Assembly (NCBI GenBank): GCA_964057225.1
Contig: OZ059900.1
Location: 14,399,638 to 14,463,637, forward strand
Reading direction: 5' to 3'
Source: Auanema rhodensis
Taxonomy: Eukaryota > Nematoda > Chromadorea > Rhabditida > Rhabditidae
DNA length: 64,000 nt
The translations under genes were made by a program, and so were the position numbers. Below the pieces are notes generated by a model. It worked only from the letters and a program-made list of their open reading frames with translations. It was not told the DNA's origin and did not search any database. This document shows positions 53,801 to 62,635 of the stretch, piece after piece; position 1 is the stretch's first letter, and every line of letters starts with the position of its first letter.

Positions 53801-55722
53801 TTGTTTCTTTTAATGAATGAACGATCATTATTGTCTAAAAGTGGAGCTCTTAATGATGTAGCTATGAATGGTTTCGTAAGCATGTTGGTTATGATGATAC
53901 TGCCATTAGAAGTATAAAAAATAGTTTTCACTTCTTTACATTCATGTGTTTCGCTGAGGCCACCTATTCCAAAGAATGTGCGATGTTGAACTTTGTTAAT
54001 AGGCAATTGAAGATCCTTAGCTATATCACTACGTATGAAAGACCGCATAGAGCCACTGTCAATCACTACCTTTACTGTGATATATTTATTTTGTGTGTAA
54101 CTGAATATATGTGTCATAGCTGTTTTCAATACAATTTGACTCATCTCGATATCATGGGTATCCTCGGTATGTGTAAGCAATTGTAATTGTGTATTCTTAG
54201 GTTCAGTAACTATTAATGTTACTGGTAGATGATTGAAAAATGCTGGTTGTACTGTAGGTACTGTTTGTGATACAGTTGGTGTAGAAATGATGTCATTTTT
54301 ATTTTGTGAGACTGTAAGGTCTGGAGTTTGTTGTCCTGCACTTTCTGTTATGATCATGCTTGTGGACGATATAGGTTTTACAGGACTCTTTGTTTCACGA
54401 TCTAAATTTAGACATAAGCAACTGTTGTGCTCATTTTTGCATTTCGGGCATTTCGGTCGAGAACAATCACGACTGCGATGTGAAGTAGAGAAACAAAGCC
54501 AGCATACTTCTTTGTTCTTTAAGATTTCACGTTTTTTCTGTGGTGTGTCATAAGTACGGCAATAATAAGATGGATGTCCTTCTTTACCACAAAAAACACA
54601 AGTCCAAATTTTTTTAGTGGATTTGTCGAAAGTTTTATCAACATGTTTTCCACGATTTGGTGAATTATGTGAGTCATGTTCTGAATTTCGTTTTCTAGTG
54701 TCCATTAAACTGAATTCATAAATTCGTGAAGAGAGATGTTGATAAATGTCATCCATTGATTGATCTAGAGGATCTGGTTGACGATATAGTTCACTCATTA
54801 TATAATGAGGAAATTTTTCAGCGCAAATAGCAAAGAAAAATTCAGGACCAATATGACTTCCAGCGGCTGTAATTTGACGATCATAGCTTTGGATCAAATC
54901 AAATAATTGCTTACAGCTTTTTGCATCAGAAGCAGGAGATAAATTTTTCATTTTCCTCAATAATTGAAGTTTATCTGTAGCATATCTCATATATGCATTT
55001 TCAAGTGCTTTTCTCAGTAAGAGATAGTTGTTTTCATTAGGTTCAATACCCCTTATAACGACCAAAGCTTTATCGGATAAGCCTTCGAGTAAAATGTTCA
55101 CTTTATCAAGTATGGAATATTGTGGATTTTGATGTATCATGTTATTAAATCTTGACCAATACAGTTTGAAATTTTCGGGTGTACCATCGAAAGTCGGTAT
55201 TTGTGTTACCGGACGTTGAATATGATTGCTTGTTTGTAACAATTGTAATAAATTTGAATAAATTTGTGTTGTTTCGGTACCAGTGCTTTCGATTACTTTT
55301 TCTTTCTTTTTCTCGGGAAGTAGTGATTCCACGAATGCAATTGCTGTTTTAATATGACTGATACGGTCAAGGAGTAATAATCTTTGTTCGTCAGCTATAT
55401 TGTAAGCTTGACGATTGTTTGGATTTTCTTCAAGTTCTTCGTATAATGCTTTCATTTCGTTTCGAAGATCCTTATCAGAATCTTTGAAAACGGTTTGGTA
55501 TTTTTCTATGTTTCTGTTCACTGTGTCGAGAGCAGTAGAGAGCTCGTTCAATACCAATTCATGATTGCGTAAAGTTGATTGCAGTAAAATAATTCTATCG
55601 TATGTTATTTCTGAATCAGATACCCCGGCGGGTTCGTTGTCGAGAAGATTTGCGTAACGTTTCAGCAAAACGGATAAGAAGTCGTATGAACGACGAATGT
55701 CGCCAACAAATGAGGAGGCCAT
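47809..55722 (-). CDS. gag-pol-env: BEL/Pao Gag-Pro-RT-RNaseH-IN-Env polyprotein (B2)
   Basis: One 2637-codon frame. Gag: helical N-terminus, capsid-like domain about 165-345, CCHC knuckles at about 375 and 407, a third C-rich site CPKCKNEHNSC. Protease: IDSGS, D555. RT: about 800-1010 with FDASA (853) and YVDN (973-976; codon 976 at 52795-52797) instead of YVDD. RNase H: FADAS near 1138, PRMEL, VSDSS. Integrase: HHCC zinc site, then D1518, D1577, E1631, then the C-terminal domain typical of BEL (GQWKLGRI). Env from about 1990: hydrophobic segments 1990-2010, 2034-2056 and 2119-2138, cysteine-rich glycosylated ectodomain about 2139-2570, membrane anchor from about 2578. Env is probably released by cellular proteases and resembles phlebovirus-type glycoproteins (family knowledge). 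The start is the first ATG after the leader. Confidence 0.95.
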   Translation of the reverse strand: MASSFVGDIRRSYDFLSVLLKRYANLLDNEPAGVSDSEITYDRIILLQSTLRNHELVLNELSTALDTVNRNIEKYQTVFKDSDKDLRNEMKALYEELEENPNNRQAYNIADEQRLLLLDRISHIKTAIAFVESLLPEKKKEKVIESTGTETTQIYSNLLQLLQTSNHIQRPVTQIPTFDGTPENFKLYWSRFNNMIHQNPQYSILDKVNILLEGLSDKALVVIRGIEPNENNYLLLRKALENAYMRYATDKLQLLRKMKNLSPASDAKSCKQLFDLIQSYDRQITAAGSHIGPEFFFAICAEKFPHYIMSELYRQPDPLDQSMDDIYQHLSSRIYEFSLMDTRKRNSEHDSHNSPNRGKHVDKTFDKSTKKIWTCVFCGKEGHPSYYCRTYDTPQKKREILKNKEVCWLCFSTSHRSRDCSRPKCPKCKNEHNSCLCLNLDRETKSPVKPISSTSMIITESAGQQTPDLTVSQNKNDIISTPTVSQTVPTVQPAFFNHLPVTLIVTEPKNTQLQLLTHTEDTHDIEMSQIVLKTAMTHIFSYTQNKYITVKVVIDSGSMRSFIRSDIAKDLQLPINKVQHRTFFGIGGLSETHECKEVKTIFYTSNGSIIITNMLTKPFIATSLRAPLLDNNDRSFIKRNNITLANPMIDGQAFEPDILIGLDRYKLFVHMNSELELPSTLRMQNTSFGYTLYGEIPYQNHSVTLITINDKPLQHNDMLRYIFEIDSLGINTSEAGIDTTIDYYEDYSKQLTLTNHRIEAPLPLKSNYHQLPDNKGLAFYRFLALFKTLQANPSKLEMYRKIIDDYIDNGIIEEVPFETSNNNHNSDIICHYIPHHGVWNTNKPNKPLRVVFDASAKTKGKLSLNDILYTGKSFVNNIFNILIASRIKPIIITCDIQSAFLQVGLQKQHRDLCRFFWVKDPQGSCNSSNTKVFRFKRIPFGLTASPSILNMSVNWYLSSLNTDLSDEILNTLYVDNILLFADSIDEAQQKCSLTQQLFQNISMHVREFASNKSEALQHLHKDDILSDCPLKILGVPYNALSDSLSIRFNIPELSTVTKRNALQQLHSVYDPLGITNPLILPLKVILRDIFALKTEWDDTIPSELSASWTSIINEINYAKVTVPRVLSPSIEEGTLWVFADASSTALAVCAYIQTNNKMSSILAGKSRLSPKTPITIPRMELLAIRLAMRLSHTILMELPCKKLNIVSDSSIALSWILTNKQLPDFIAKQVQNVQHMTRLLEEHSINVQFYHVTTDYNPADIGSRGANKYQLQESMWLLGPQWILNRTVQALTPYGSLQVMHVSPVSLLIAQAISVPLEHNLAYHNGHFATLRLLARLAKIIKIWHLKTFKNQNGHKLRNISQISTSYPVLTTDLKIIRTILIRQAQDHLIIDDLRRQYPGYHFYLDDNEIIRVRSRLQNSLLSYDTKNPIYLPRNSLFTQHIIMDAHRASFHQGKEFLITHLRQTYFIARAAAIIKQTLKKCHLCNKYQSLPYGTPDMPSLPKDRVILTKPFLNTGCDLFGPIMLKSGHKVYVCLFTCLTIRAIHLEMVYDQTATSFMNAFTRFIARRGLPTTIRSDCGGNFILGAQLIETIQKSAEFNFTPADIVVHLAKNNINWLFNTPKSPWKGGSWERMVGITKNAMKKAIQRNKLTFDELLTLIVKIEAVINTRPLTHPDPNNINHVPIRPVDFISPGLVLSLPDDCGSRVYNNSIDIPVIQNVEQALETLQLTSDAATMFWDKFQTEYLIYIRDIYKHSRKQPSANANKPNIGEIVVIHNDNLPRGQWKLGRITELINSSDGFIRTAKVLTPAGNIISRSLNHLYPLELRSVLPDMTSIPQSTPSEDTSLSLKVGSASDMMNLDAQPIQEYIIRSNSPVPSIHETNNVVTCPEPIDINNPQKIYIPTSKISSIHNPILEEEAELQLWGPGHTPDDNRKKLQKKNISKAKQTIILPTIDQNDVKPSTETNANRVRTLPLRDHITYASRKNFKSAMTSALLIFTIISIFLPVASANSVVCDEAKFLSIHLLGNPHCAPHLAMWSLFLPLCCLFGILCCCIRIGFHQYRYNSWSNTIRYISSFFTLRPHTPEQNDIELGVIEPPPTSSENIPHIEPKLYPPFWKRGSRLSIISILTIFLINNATACTDHHVIHSVSTHCLNRTQCYHQYSDQIVFSPGVKDLCLDIKFKNHSIGYIQIRKLYTSYECKKTTKFFTKATLPKLTVDFRCAHMGSCDQTCETMNHRSRISEFEPYNYPTQSKCVRSSAHIWRCLTFWENPCLFYKLEHVPTSDDIFEVFKCEDWTTSSTFEITTHIVKDKNIYNITIPPYLKMNYSFFNMTINTQDKPPTPLHNYYFVASNNQIFAVEPHFPFMVQCISKADTSDNFSRCTTVIDCTCNKINNDVAGCICPQHNFTHFSHILPPYMANTETIYKPDTSLTFRTQYDETTVSIDSELLYDSNTFSYDIPCRPLLISLSGCYSCGQGASALFSCMSSKETWIPIECSKDVFMIKCSPFNEITNINIKRDNSIINEVCHTKCNHEKIDIIVTGQLYFNSSTNEPNEIHSNQNSVIIPDIIPFLKLFKEHWMMFSICVVFLIIICFLGYLGCTPAIYFFLITAFRTIKIIIDTTTKFFYILRNLCFDRRF

Positions 55723-56005
55723 TTCTAACGCTGTGTGAGGCGTAATAGGTAAGCTTCTATAGCTGATAATGATGAATAAAATTCAGAAAATGAGAGAGAA
55801 CAAGAAATGAAAGTTGTACAAAGTACAACAAATGAGTATGAGATATACGACTTGTCGTATCTTGGAGCGTTATTATGCTCCGAAATTATATCGATTACTG
55901 CAGGCAAATTCACGCCTGAGCTGATGGACTTAAGAGTCGCCACCAAATTAAATGATAAAGTACCTGTTGAAGCAGTGACCTGAGTCGTGATGGTCGATGC
56001 ACCAA
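55723..56005 (-). other. B2 leader with primer binding site
   Basis: 283 bp between the 5' LTR and gag. The Gly-tRNA primer site (TGGTGCATCGACC on the element strand) is at 55992-56004. A 73-codon frame here is not credible as a gene. Confidence 0.75.
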
Positions 56006-56307
56006 TGTCGCTTCGGCGAAGGTATTCGGTTGTCGGTATTCCGCTGAGAATTAATAGAACGGATAGTCAGTGGTAGAATGCTTTATTAAAGAGAAAGTTA
56101 ACAATATCAACAAAATATAGATCGTCTATACTCCGTTGAAGTAAGTTGAGGTATGTCTTGTATTTTCCGATCCCAAAGATGAAGATATGGGAAGGCGGGC
56201 CGAAAAGTACAATCTGAAATAGACAAAGTAAAGGAAAACGATAAAAACAAAACTGAAATGGAACAAAACATAGAAAAAAGAATAAAAAATAATCGCTAAC
56301 CGCGACA
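56006..56307 (-). repeat. B2 5' LTR
   Basis: 302 bp, TGTCGCGGTTAGCG...GCGACA; AATAAA at 56082-56087 (complement). It lacks the extra TCGCG present in the 3' LTR and is otherwise identical. Confidence 0.95.
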
Positions 56308-56312
56308 GTCTC
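56308..56312. repeat. B2 right target-site duplication
   Basis: GTCTC directly after the 5' LTR. Confidence 0.92.
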
Positions 56313-56607
56313 TAACATATCTTGATTCATGGCCTACTTTACTCAAAGAGCTAATTGAAGTTTGGTGTTAAAATGAACAATTGATTAAAGCTGACGTTCC
56401 GTTTTTTTTCATCGTAATTGAGATAGAATATTTAAATTAAATAGAAATGTTTAAAAATTTAGAAAAAAAACACAAGCTCAAATCACTTTTGAAAAAACAG
56501 AAAGTTTAAAACAACCTTTTTTCTAAAAATTATCTTTTTTATCCGACTTTTTGAAAAAAACAAAAATAGCATAACATTCAATAACGATGAATCAGAACAA
56601 AAACATT

Positions 56608-56679
56608 CTCCCCGGCCGGGAATTGAACCCGGGTCTCGCATGTGACAGACGCGGATACTCACCACTACACTACCGAGGA
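56608..56679 (-). tRNA. tRNA-Asp-GTC: tRNA-Asp(GUC), A12G variant
   Basis: A12G makes a D-stem G-U wobble; first copy right of B2. Confidence 0.93.
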
Positions 56680-57046
56680 TTGAATTTGCACTTAGAAACT
56701 TTCATTAAGAGTGTGAGTTTGAATTATAGTAGAAGAATGAAACACTGTCTCTAACATATCTTGATTCATGGCCTACTTTACTCAAAGAGCTAATTGAAGT
56801 TTGGTGTTAAAATGAACAATTGATTAACGCTGACATTCCGTTTTTTTTCATCGTAATTGAGATAGAATATTTAAATTAAATGGAAATGTTTAACAATTTA
56901 GAAAAAAAACACAAGCTCAAATCATTTTTGAAAAAACAGAAAGTTTAAAACAACCTTTTTTCTAATAATTTTCTTTTTTATCCGACTTTTGGAAAGAAAC
57001 AAAAATAGCATAACATTCAATAACGATGAATCAGAACAAAAACATT

Positions 57047-57118
57047 CTCCCCGGCCGGGAATTGAACCCGGGTCTCGCATGTGACAGACGCGGATACTCA
57101 CCACTATACTACCGAGGA
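57047..57118 (-). tRNA. tRNA-Asp-GTC: tRNA-Asp(GUC)
   Basis: Consensus copy. Confidence 0.96.
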
Positions 57119-57485
57119 TTGAATTTGCACTTAGAAACTTTCATTAAGAGTGTGAGTTTGAATTATAGTAGAAAAATGAAACACTGTCTCTAACATATCT
57201 TGATTTATGGCCTACTTTACTCAAAGAGCTAATTGAAGTTTGGTGTTAGAATGAACAATTGATTAAAGCTGACGTTTCAATTTTTTTCATCGTAATTGAG
57301 ATAGAACATTTAAATTAAATGGAAATGTTTAACAATTTAGAAAAAAAACACAAGCTCAAATCACTTTTGAAAAAACAGAAGGTTTAAAACAACCTTTTTT
57401 CTAATAATTATCGTTTTTATCCGACTTTTTGAAAAAAACAAAAATAGCATAACATTCAATAACGATGAATCAGAACAAAAACATT

Positions 57486-57557
57486 CTCCCCGGCCGAGAA
57501 TTGAACCCGGGTCTCGCATGTGACAGACGCGGATACTTACCACTATACTACCGAGGA
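57486..57557 (-). tRNA. tRNA-Asp-GTC: tRNA-Asp(GUC), G20A and C61T
   Basis: D-loop G20A plus a T-stem G-U wobble; folding should hold. Confidence 0.93.
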
Positions 57558-57924
57558 TTGAATTTGCACTTAGAAACTTTCATTGAGAGTGTGAGTTTGA
57601 ATTAAAGTAGAAAAATGAAACACTGTCTCTAAGATATCTTGATTTATGGCCTACTTTACTCAAAGAGCTAATTGAAGTTTGGTGTTAGAATGAACAATTG
57701 ATTAACGCTGACGTTTCAATTTTTTTCATCGTAATTGAGATAGAACATTTAAATTAAATGGAAATGTTTAAGAATTTAGAAAAAAAACACAAGCTCAAAT
57801 CACTTTTGAAAAAACAGAAAGTTTAAAATAACCTTTTTTCTAATAATTATCTTTTTAATTCTACTTTTGGAAGAAAACAAAAATAGCATAACATTCAATA
57901 ACGATGAATCAGAACAAAAACATT

Positions 57925-57996
57925 CTCCCCGGCCGGGAATTGAACCCGGGTCTCGCATGTGACAGACGCGGATACTCACCACTATACTACCGAGGA
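57925..57996 (-). tRNA. tRNA-Asp-GTC: tRNA-Asp(GUC)
   Basis: Consensus copy. Confidence 0.96.
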
Positions 57997-58363
57997 TTGA
58001 ATTTGCACTTAGAAACTTTCATTAAGAGTGTGAGTTTGAATTATAGTAGAAAAATGAAACACTGTCTCTAACATATCTTGATTTATGGCCTACTTTACTC
58101 AAAGAGCTAATTGAAGTTTGGTGTTAGAATGAACAATTGATTAAAGCTGACGTTTCAATTTTTTTCATCGTAATTGAGATAGAACATTTAAATTAAATGG
58201 AAATGTTTAACAATTTAGAAAAAAAACACAAGCTCAAATCACTTTTGAAAAAACAGAAAGTTTAAAACAACCTTTTTTCTAATAATTATCGTTTTTATCC
58301 GACTTTTTGAAAAAAACAAAAATAGCATAACATTCAATAACGATGAATCAGAACAAAAACATT

Positions 58364-58435
58364 CTCCCCGGCCGAGAATTGAACCCGGGTCTCGCATGTG
58401 ACAGACGCGGATACTTACCACTATACTACCGAGGA
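58364..58435 (-). tRNA. tRNA-Asp-GTC: tRNA-Asp(GUC), G20A and C61T
   Basis: Same double variant as at 57486. Confidence 0.93.
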
Positions 58436-58802
58436 TTGAATTTGCACTTAGAAACTTTCATTGAGAGTGTGAGTTTGAATTAAAGTAGAAAAATGAAACA
58501 CTGTCTCTAAGATATCTTGATTTATGGCCTACTTTACTCAAAGAGCTAATTGAAGTTTGGTGTTAGAATGAACAATTGATTAACGCTGACGTTTCAATTT
58601 TTTTCATCGTAATTGAGATAGAACATTTAAATTAAATGGAAATGTTTAAGAATTTAGAAAAAAAACACAAGCTCAAATCACTTTTGAAAAAACAGAAAGT
58701 TTAAAATAACCTTTTTTCTAATAATTATCTTTTTAATTCTATTTTTGGAAGAAAACAAAAATAGCATAACATTCAATAACGATGAATCAGAACAAAAACA
58801 TT

Positions 58803-58874
58803 CTCCCCGGCCGGGAATTGAACCCGGGTCTCGCATGTGACAGACGCGGATACTCACCACTATACTACCGAGGA
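58803..58874 (-). tRNA. tRNA-Asp-GTC: tRNA-Asp(GUC)
   Basis: Consensus copy. Confidence 0.96.
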
Positions 58875-59241
58875 TTGAATTTGCACTTAGAAACTTTCAT
58901 TAAGAGTGTGAGTTTGAATTAAAGTAGAAAAATGAAACACTGTCTCTAAGATATCTTGGTTTATGGCCTACTTTACTCAAAGAGCTAATTGAAGTTTGGT
59001 GTTAAAATGAACAATTGATTAAAGCTGACGTTCCGTTTTTTTTCATCGTAATTGAGATAGAATATTTAAATTAAATAGAAATGTTTAAAAATTTAGAAAA
59101 AAAACACAAGCTCAAATCACTTTTGAAAAAACAGAAAGTTTAAAACAACCTTTTTTCTAAAAATTATCTTTTTTATCCGACTTTTTGAAAAAAACAAAAA
59201 TAGCATAACATTCAATAACGATGAATCAGAACAAAAACATT

Positions 59242-59313
59242 CTCCCCGGCCGGGAATTGAACCCGGGTCTCGCATGTGACAGACGCGGATACTCACCACT
59301 ATACTACCGAGGA
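59242..59313 (-). tRNA. tRNA-Asp-GTC: tRNA-Asp(GUC)
   Basis: Consensus copy in a unit whose spacer matches those beside G1 and B2. Confidence 0.96.
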
Positions 59314-59679
59314 TTGAATTTGCACTTAGAAACTTTCATTAAGAGTGTGAGTTTGAATTATAGTAGAAGAATGAAACACTGTCTCTAACATATCTTGATT
59401 CATGGCCTACTTTACTCAAAGAGCTAATTGAAGTTTGGTGTTAAAATGAACAATTGATTAACGCTGACGTTCCGTTTTTTTTCATCGTAATTGAGATAGA
59501 ATATTTAAATTAAATAGAAATGTTTAAAAATTTAGAAAAAAACACAAGCTCAAATCATTTTTGAAAAAACAGAAAGTTTAAAACAACCTTTTTTCTAATA
59601 ATTATCGTTTTTATCCGACTTTTTGAAAAAAACAAAAATAGCATAACATTCAATAACGATGAATCAGAACAAAAACATT

Positions 59680-59751
59680 CTCCCCGGCCGAGAATTGAAC
59701 CCGGGTCTCGCATGTGACAGACGCGGATACTTACCACTATACTACCGAGGA
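59680..59751 (-). tRNA. tRNA-Asp-GTC: tRNA-Asp(GUC), G20A and C61T
   Basis: Double variant. Confidence 0.93.
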
Positions 59752-60118
59752 TTGAATTTGCACTTAGAAACTTTCATTGAGAGTGTGAGTTTGAATTAAA
59801 GTAGAAAAATGAAACACTGTCTCTAAGATATCTTGATTTATGGCCTACTTTACTCAAAGAGCTAATTGAAGTTTGGTGTTAGAATGAACAATTGATTAAC
59901 GCTGACGTTTCAATTTTTTTCATCGTAATTGAGATAGAACATTTAAATTAAATGGAAATGTTTAAGAATTTAGAAAAAAAACACAAGCTCAAATCACTTT
60001 TGAAAAAACAGAAAGTTTAAAATAACCTTTTTTCTAATAATTATCTTTTTAATTCTACTTTTGGAAGAAAACAAAAATAGCATAACATTCAATAACGATG
60101 AATCAGAACAAAAACATT

Positions 60119-60190
60119 CTCCCCGGCCGGGAATTGAACCCGGGTCTCGCATGTGACAGACGCGGATACTCACCACTATACTACCGAGGA
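60119..60190 (-). tRNA. tRNA-Asp-GTC: tRNA-Asp(GUC)
   Basis: Consensus copy. Confidence 0.96.
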
Positions 60191-60557
60191 TTGAATTTGC
60201 ACTTAGAAACTTTCATTAAGAGTGTGAGTTTGAATTATAGTAGAAAAATGAAACACTGTCTCTAACATATCTTGATTTATGGCCTACTTTACTCAAAGAG
60301 CTAATTGAAGTTTGGTGTTAGAATGAACAATTGATTAAAGCTGACGTTTCAATTTTTTTCATCGTAATTGAGATAGAACATTTAAATTAAATGGAAATGT
60401 TTAACAATTTAGAAAAAAAACACAAGCTCAAATCACTTTTGAAAAAACAGAAGGTTTAAAACAACCTTTTTTCTAATAATTATCGTTTTTATCCGACTTT
60501 TTGAAAAAAACAAAAATAGCATAACATTCAATAACGATGAATCAGAACAAAAACATT

Positions 60558-60629
60558 CTCCCCGGCCGAGAATTGAACCCGGGTCTCGCATGTGACAGAC
60601 GCGGATACTTACCACTATACTACCGAGGA
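60558..60629 (-). tRNA. tRNA-Asp-GTC: tRNA-Asp(GUC), G20A and C61T
   Basis: Double variant. Confidence 0.93.
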
Positions 60630-60996
60630 TTGAATTTGCACTTAGAAACTTTCATTGAGAGTGTGAGTTTGAATTAAAGTAGAAAAATGAAACACTGTCT
60701 CTAAGATATCTTGATTTATGGCCTACTTTACTCAAAGAGCTAATTGAAGTTTGGTGTTAGAATGAACAATTGATTAACGCTGACGTTTCAATTTTTTTCA
60801 TCGTAATTGAGATAGAACATTTAAATTAAATGGAAATGTTTAAGAATTTAGAAAAAAAACACAAGCTCAAATCACTTTTGAAAAAACAGAAAGTTTAAAA
60901 TAACCTTTTTTCTAATAATTATCTTTTTAATTCTACTTTTGGAAGAAAACAAAAATAGCATAACATTCAATAACGATGAATCAGAACAAAAACATT

Positions 60997-61068
60997 CTCC
61001 CCGGCCGGGAATTGAACCCGGGTCTCGCATGTGACAGACGCGGATACTCACCACTATACTACCGAGGA
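60997..61068 (-). tRNA. tRNA-Asp-GTC: tRNA-Asp(GUC)
   Basis: Consensus copy. Confidence 0.96.
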
Positions 61069-61435
61069 TTGAATTTGCACTTAGAAACTTTCATTAAGAG
61101 TGTGAGTTTGAATTATAGTAGAAAAATGAAACACTGTCTCTAACATATCTTGATTTATGGCCTACTTTACTCAAAGAGCTAATTGAAGTTTGGTGTTAGA
61201 ATGAACAATTGATTAAAGCTGACGTTTCAATTTTTTTCATCGTAATTGAGATAGAACATTTAAATTAAATGGAAATGTTTAACAATTTAGAAAAAAAACA
61301 CAAGCTCAAATCACTTTTGAAAAAACAGAAAGTTTAAAACAACCTTTTTTCTAATAATTATCGTTTTTATCCGACTTTTTGAAAAAAACAAAAATAGCAT
61401 AACATTCAATAACGATGAATCAGAACAAAAACATT

Positions 61436-61507
61436 CTCCCCGGCCGAGAATTGAACCCGGGTCTCGCATGTGACAGACGCGGATACTTACCACTATACTA
61501 CCGAGGA
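61436..61507 (-). tRNA. tRNA-Asp-GTC: tRNA-Asp(GUC), G20A and C61T
   Basis: Double variant. Confidence 0.93.
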
Positions 61508-61874
61508 TTGAATTTGCACTTAGAAACTTTCATTGAGAGTGTGAGTTTGAATTAAAGTAGAAAAATGAAACACTGTCTCTAAGATATCTTGATTTATGGC
61601 CTACTTTACTCAAAGAGCTAATTGAAGTTTGGTGTTAGAATGAACAATTGATTAACGCTGACGTTTCAATTTTTTTCATCGTAATTGAGATAGAACATTT
61701 AAATTAAATAGAAATGTTTAAGAATTTAGAAAAAAAACACAAGCTCAAATCACTTTTGAAAAAACAGAAAGTTTAAAATAACCTTTTTTCTAATAATTAT
61801 CTTTTTAATTCTATTTTTGGAAGAAAACAAAAATAGCATAACATTCAATAACGATGAATCAGAACAAAAACATT

Positions 61875-61946
61875 CTCCCCGGCCGGGAATTGAACCCGGG
61901 TCTCGCATGTGACAGACGCGGATACTCACCACTATACTACCGAGGA
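61875..61946 (-). tRNA. tRNA-Asp-GTC: tRNA-Asp(GUC)
   Basis: Consensus; last copy, with the L2 LTR ending 77 bp upstream of its 5' end. Confidence 0.96.
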
Positions 61947-62151
61947 TTGAATTTGCACTTAGAAACTTTCATTAAGAGTGTGAGTTTGAATTAAAGTAGA
62001 AAAATGAAACACTGTCTCTAAGCGTTCCATTTAGATTCCCAATGGTTCCAAGTTGAGAGATCCAAACAGACTATGAGACGATGAGTATGATTTTAAATAT
62101 AAGTGTGTAATGTAAGGTGAAATAAGAAACAAAAGATGAAATATATAAAGG

Positions 62152-62157
62152 TTTATT
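62152..62157 (-). promoter_or_regulatory. L2 LTR poly(A) signal
   Basis: AATAAA on the element strand, downstream of the TATA box. Confidence 0.5.
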
Positions 62158-62256
62158 GTTCGCATTATAATATAATTATACAAAGATTAAAGCTAGAGTT
62201 AAGAAAGAGAATATAAAGAAGATAAAGAGAAAGTAAGATAATGAGATAATGAGATG

Positions 62257-62277
62257 CCTGAGTCTTGAGGACTCAGG
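62257..62277. other. Perfect hairpin after L2 TATA box
   Basis: CCTGAGTC-loop-GACTCAGG, 8-bp stem and 5-nt loop, directly adjoining the TATA box on the element strand. Confidence 0.65.
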
Positions 62278-62285
62278 TTTATATA
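62278..62285 (-). promoter_or_regulatory. L2 LTR TATA box
   Basis: TATATAAA on the minus strand, matching the G1 LTR promoter context. Confidence 0.65.
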
Positions 62286-62618
62286 TCCATACAACTCCTA
62301 CTCAGTTTACACAAATTGTTACAAAGCTTATAAAAAGTGCATCTAGAATATTCTCAGAATTGCTTAAAAACTATCTGCATTAGTTTAATAATAGCATCTG
62401 CCATGGTCAGCTGCTTTCCTTTGAGATATGTATGTAACATGCCCCAACGGATACAAGTCAGCTGACCTCAGCTGTTATATGCAAATAATAATTAAGAGAG
62501 AAAAATAAAAAATAAAATAAAATGGCATGAGATAAAGCAAAAATTTTTTTTTTTTTTTCAACAAACTATTGATAAAGAGAAAAATTTTTAAGAGATAGAA
62601 TTTTATAAATGATTTAAA

Positions 62619-62635
62619 CCTTTCCTCTCTTCTTT
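62619..62635 (-). other. L2 polypurine tract
   Basis: AAAGAAGAGAGGAAAGG on the element strand, overlapping the stop codon of the last ORF and preceding the LTR; the expected plus-strand primer. Confidence 0.7.

Larger units (their letters stand above)
47394..56307 (-). mobile_element. BEL/Pao retroelement B2 with env, intact
   Basis: 8.9 kb, flanked by GTCTC duplications, with full LTRs at both ends that differ only by a 5-bp indel, a Gly-tRNA primer site and one uninterrupted polyprotein frame. Near-identical LTRs point to a very recent insertion. Confidence 0.96.
56308..62022 (-). repeat. tRNA-Asp tandem array, block 7
   Basis: Thirteen complete minus-strand units. Two unit types alternate as 878-bp dimers, and the four-unit stretch at about 57361-58860 recurs at about 60433-61932 (offset 3072 bp, seven units), sharing private changes in both copies. 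The block ends after CTCTAAG at the end of the L2 LTR. Confidence 0.94.
62023..62618 (-). repeat. L2 3' LTR
   Basis: About 596 bp between the purine-rich tract and the array joint. It holds TATATAAA, a perfect hairpin, AATAAA (62152-62157 complement) and an A-run near 62550. No gene is seen in it. The 5' limit rests on the position of the purine tract. Confidence 0.65.
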
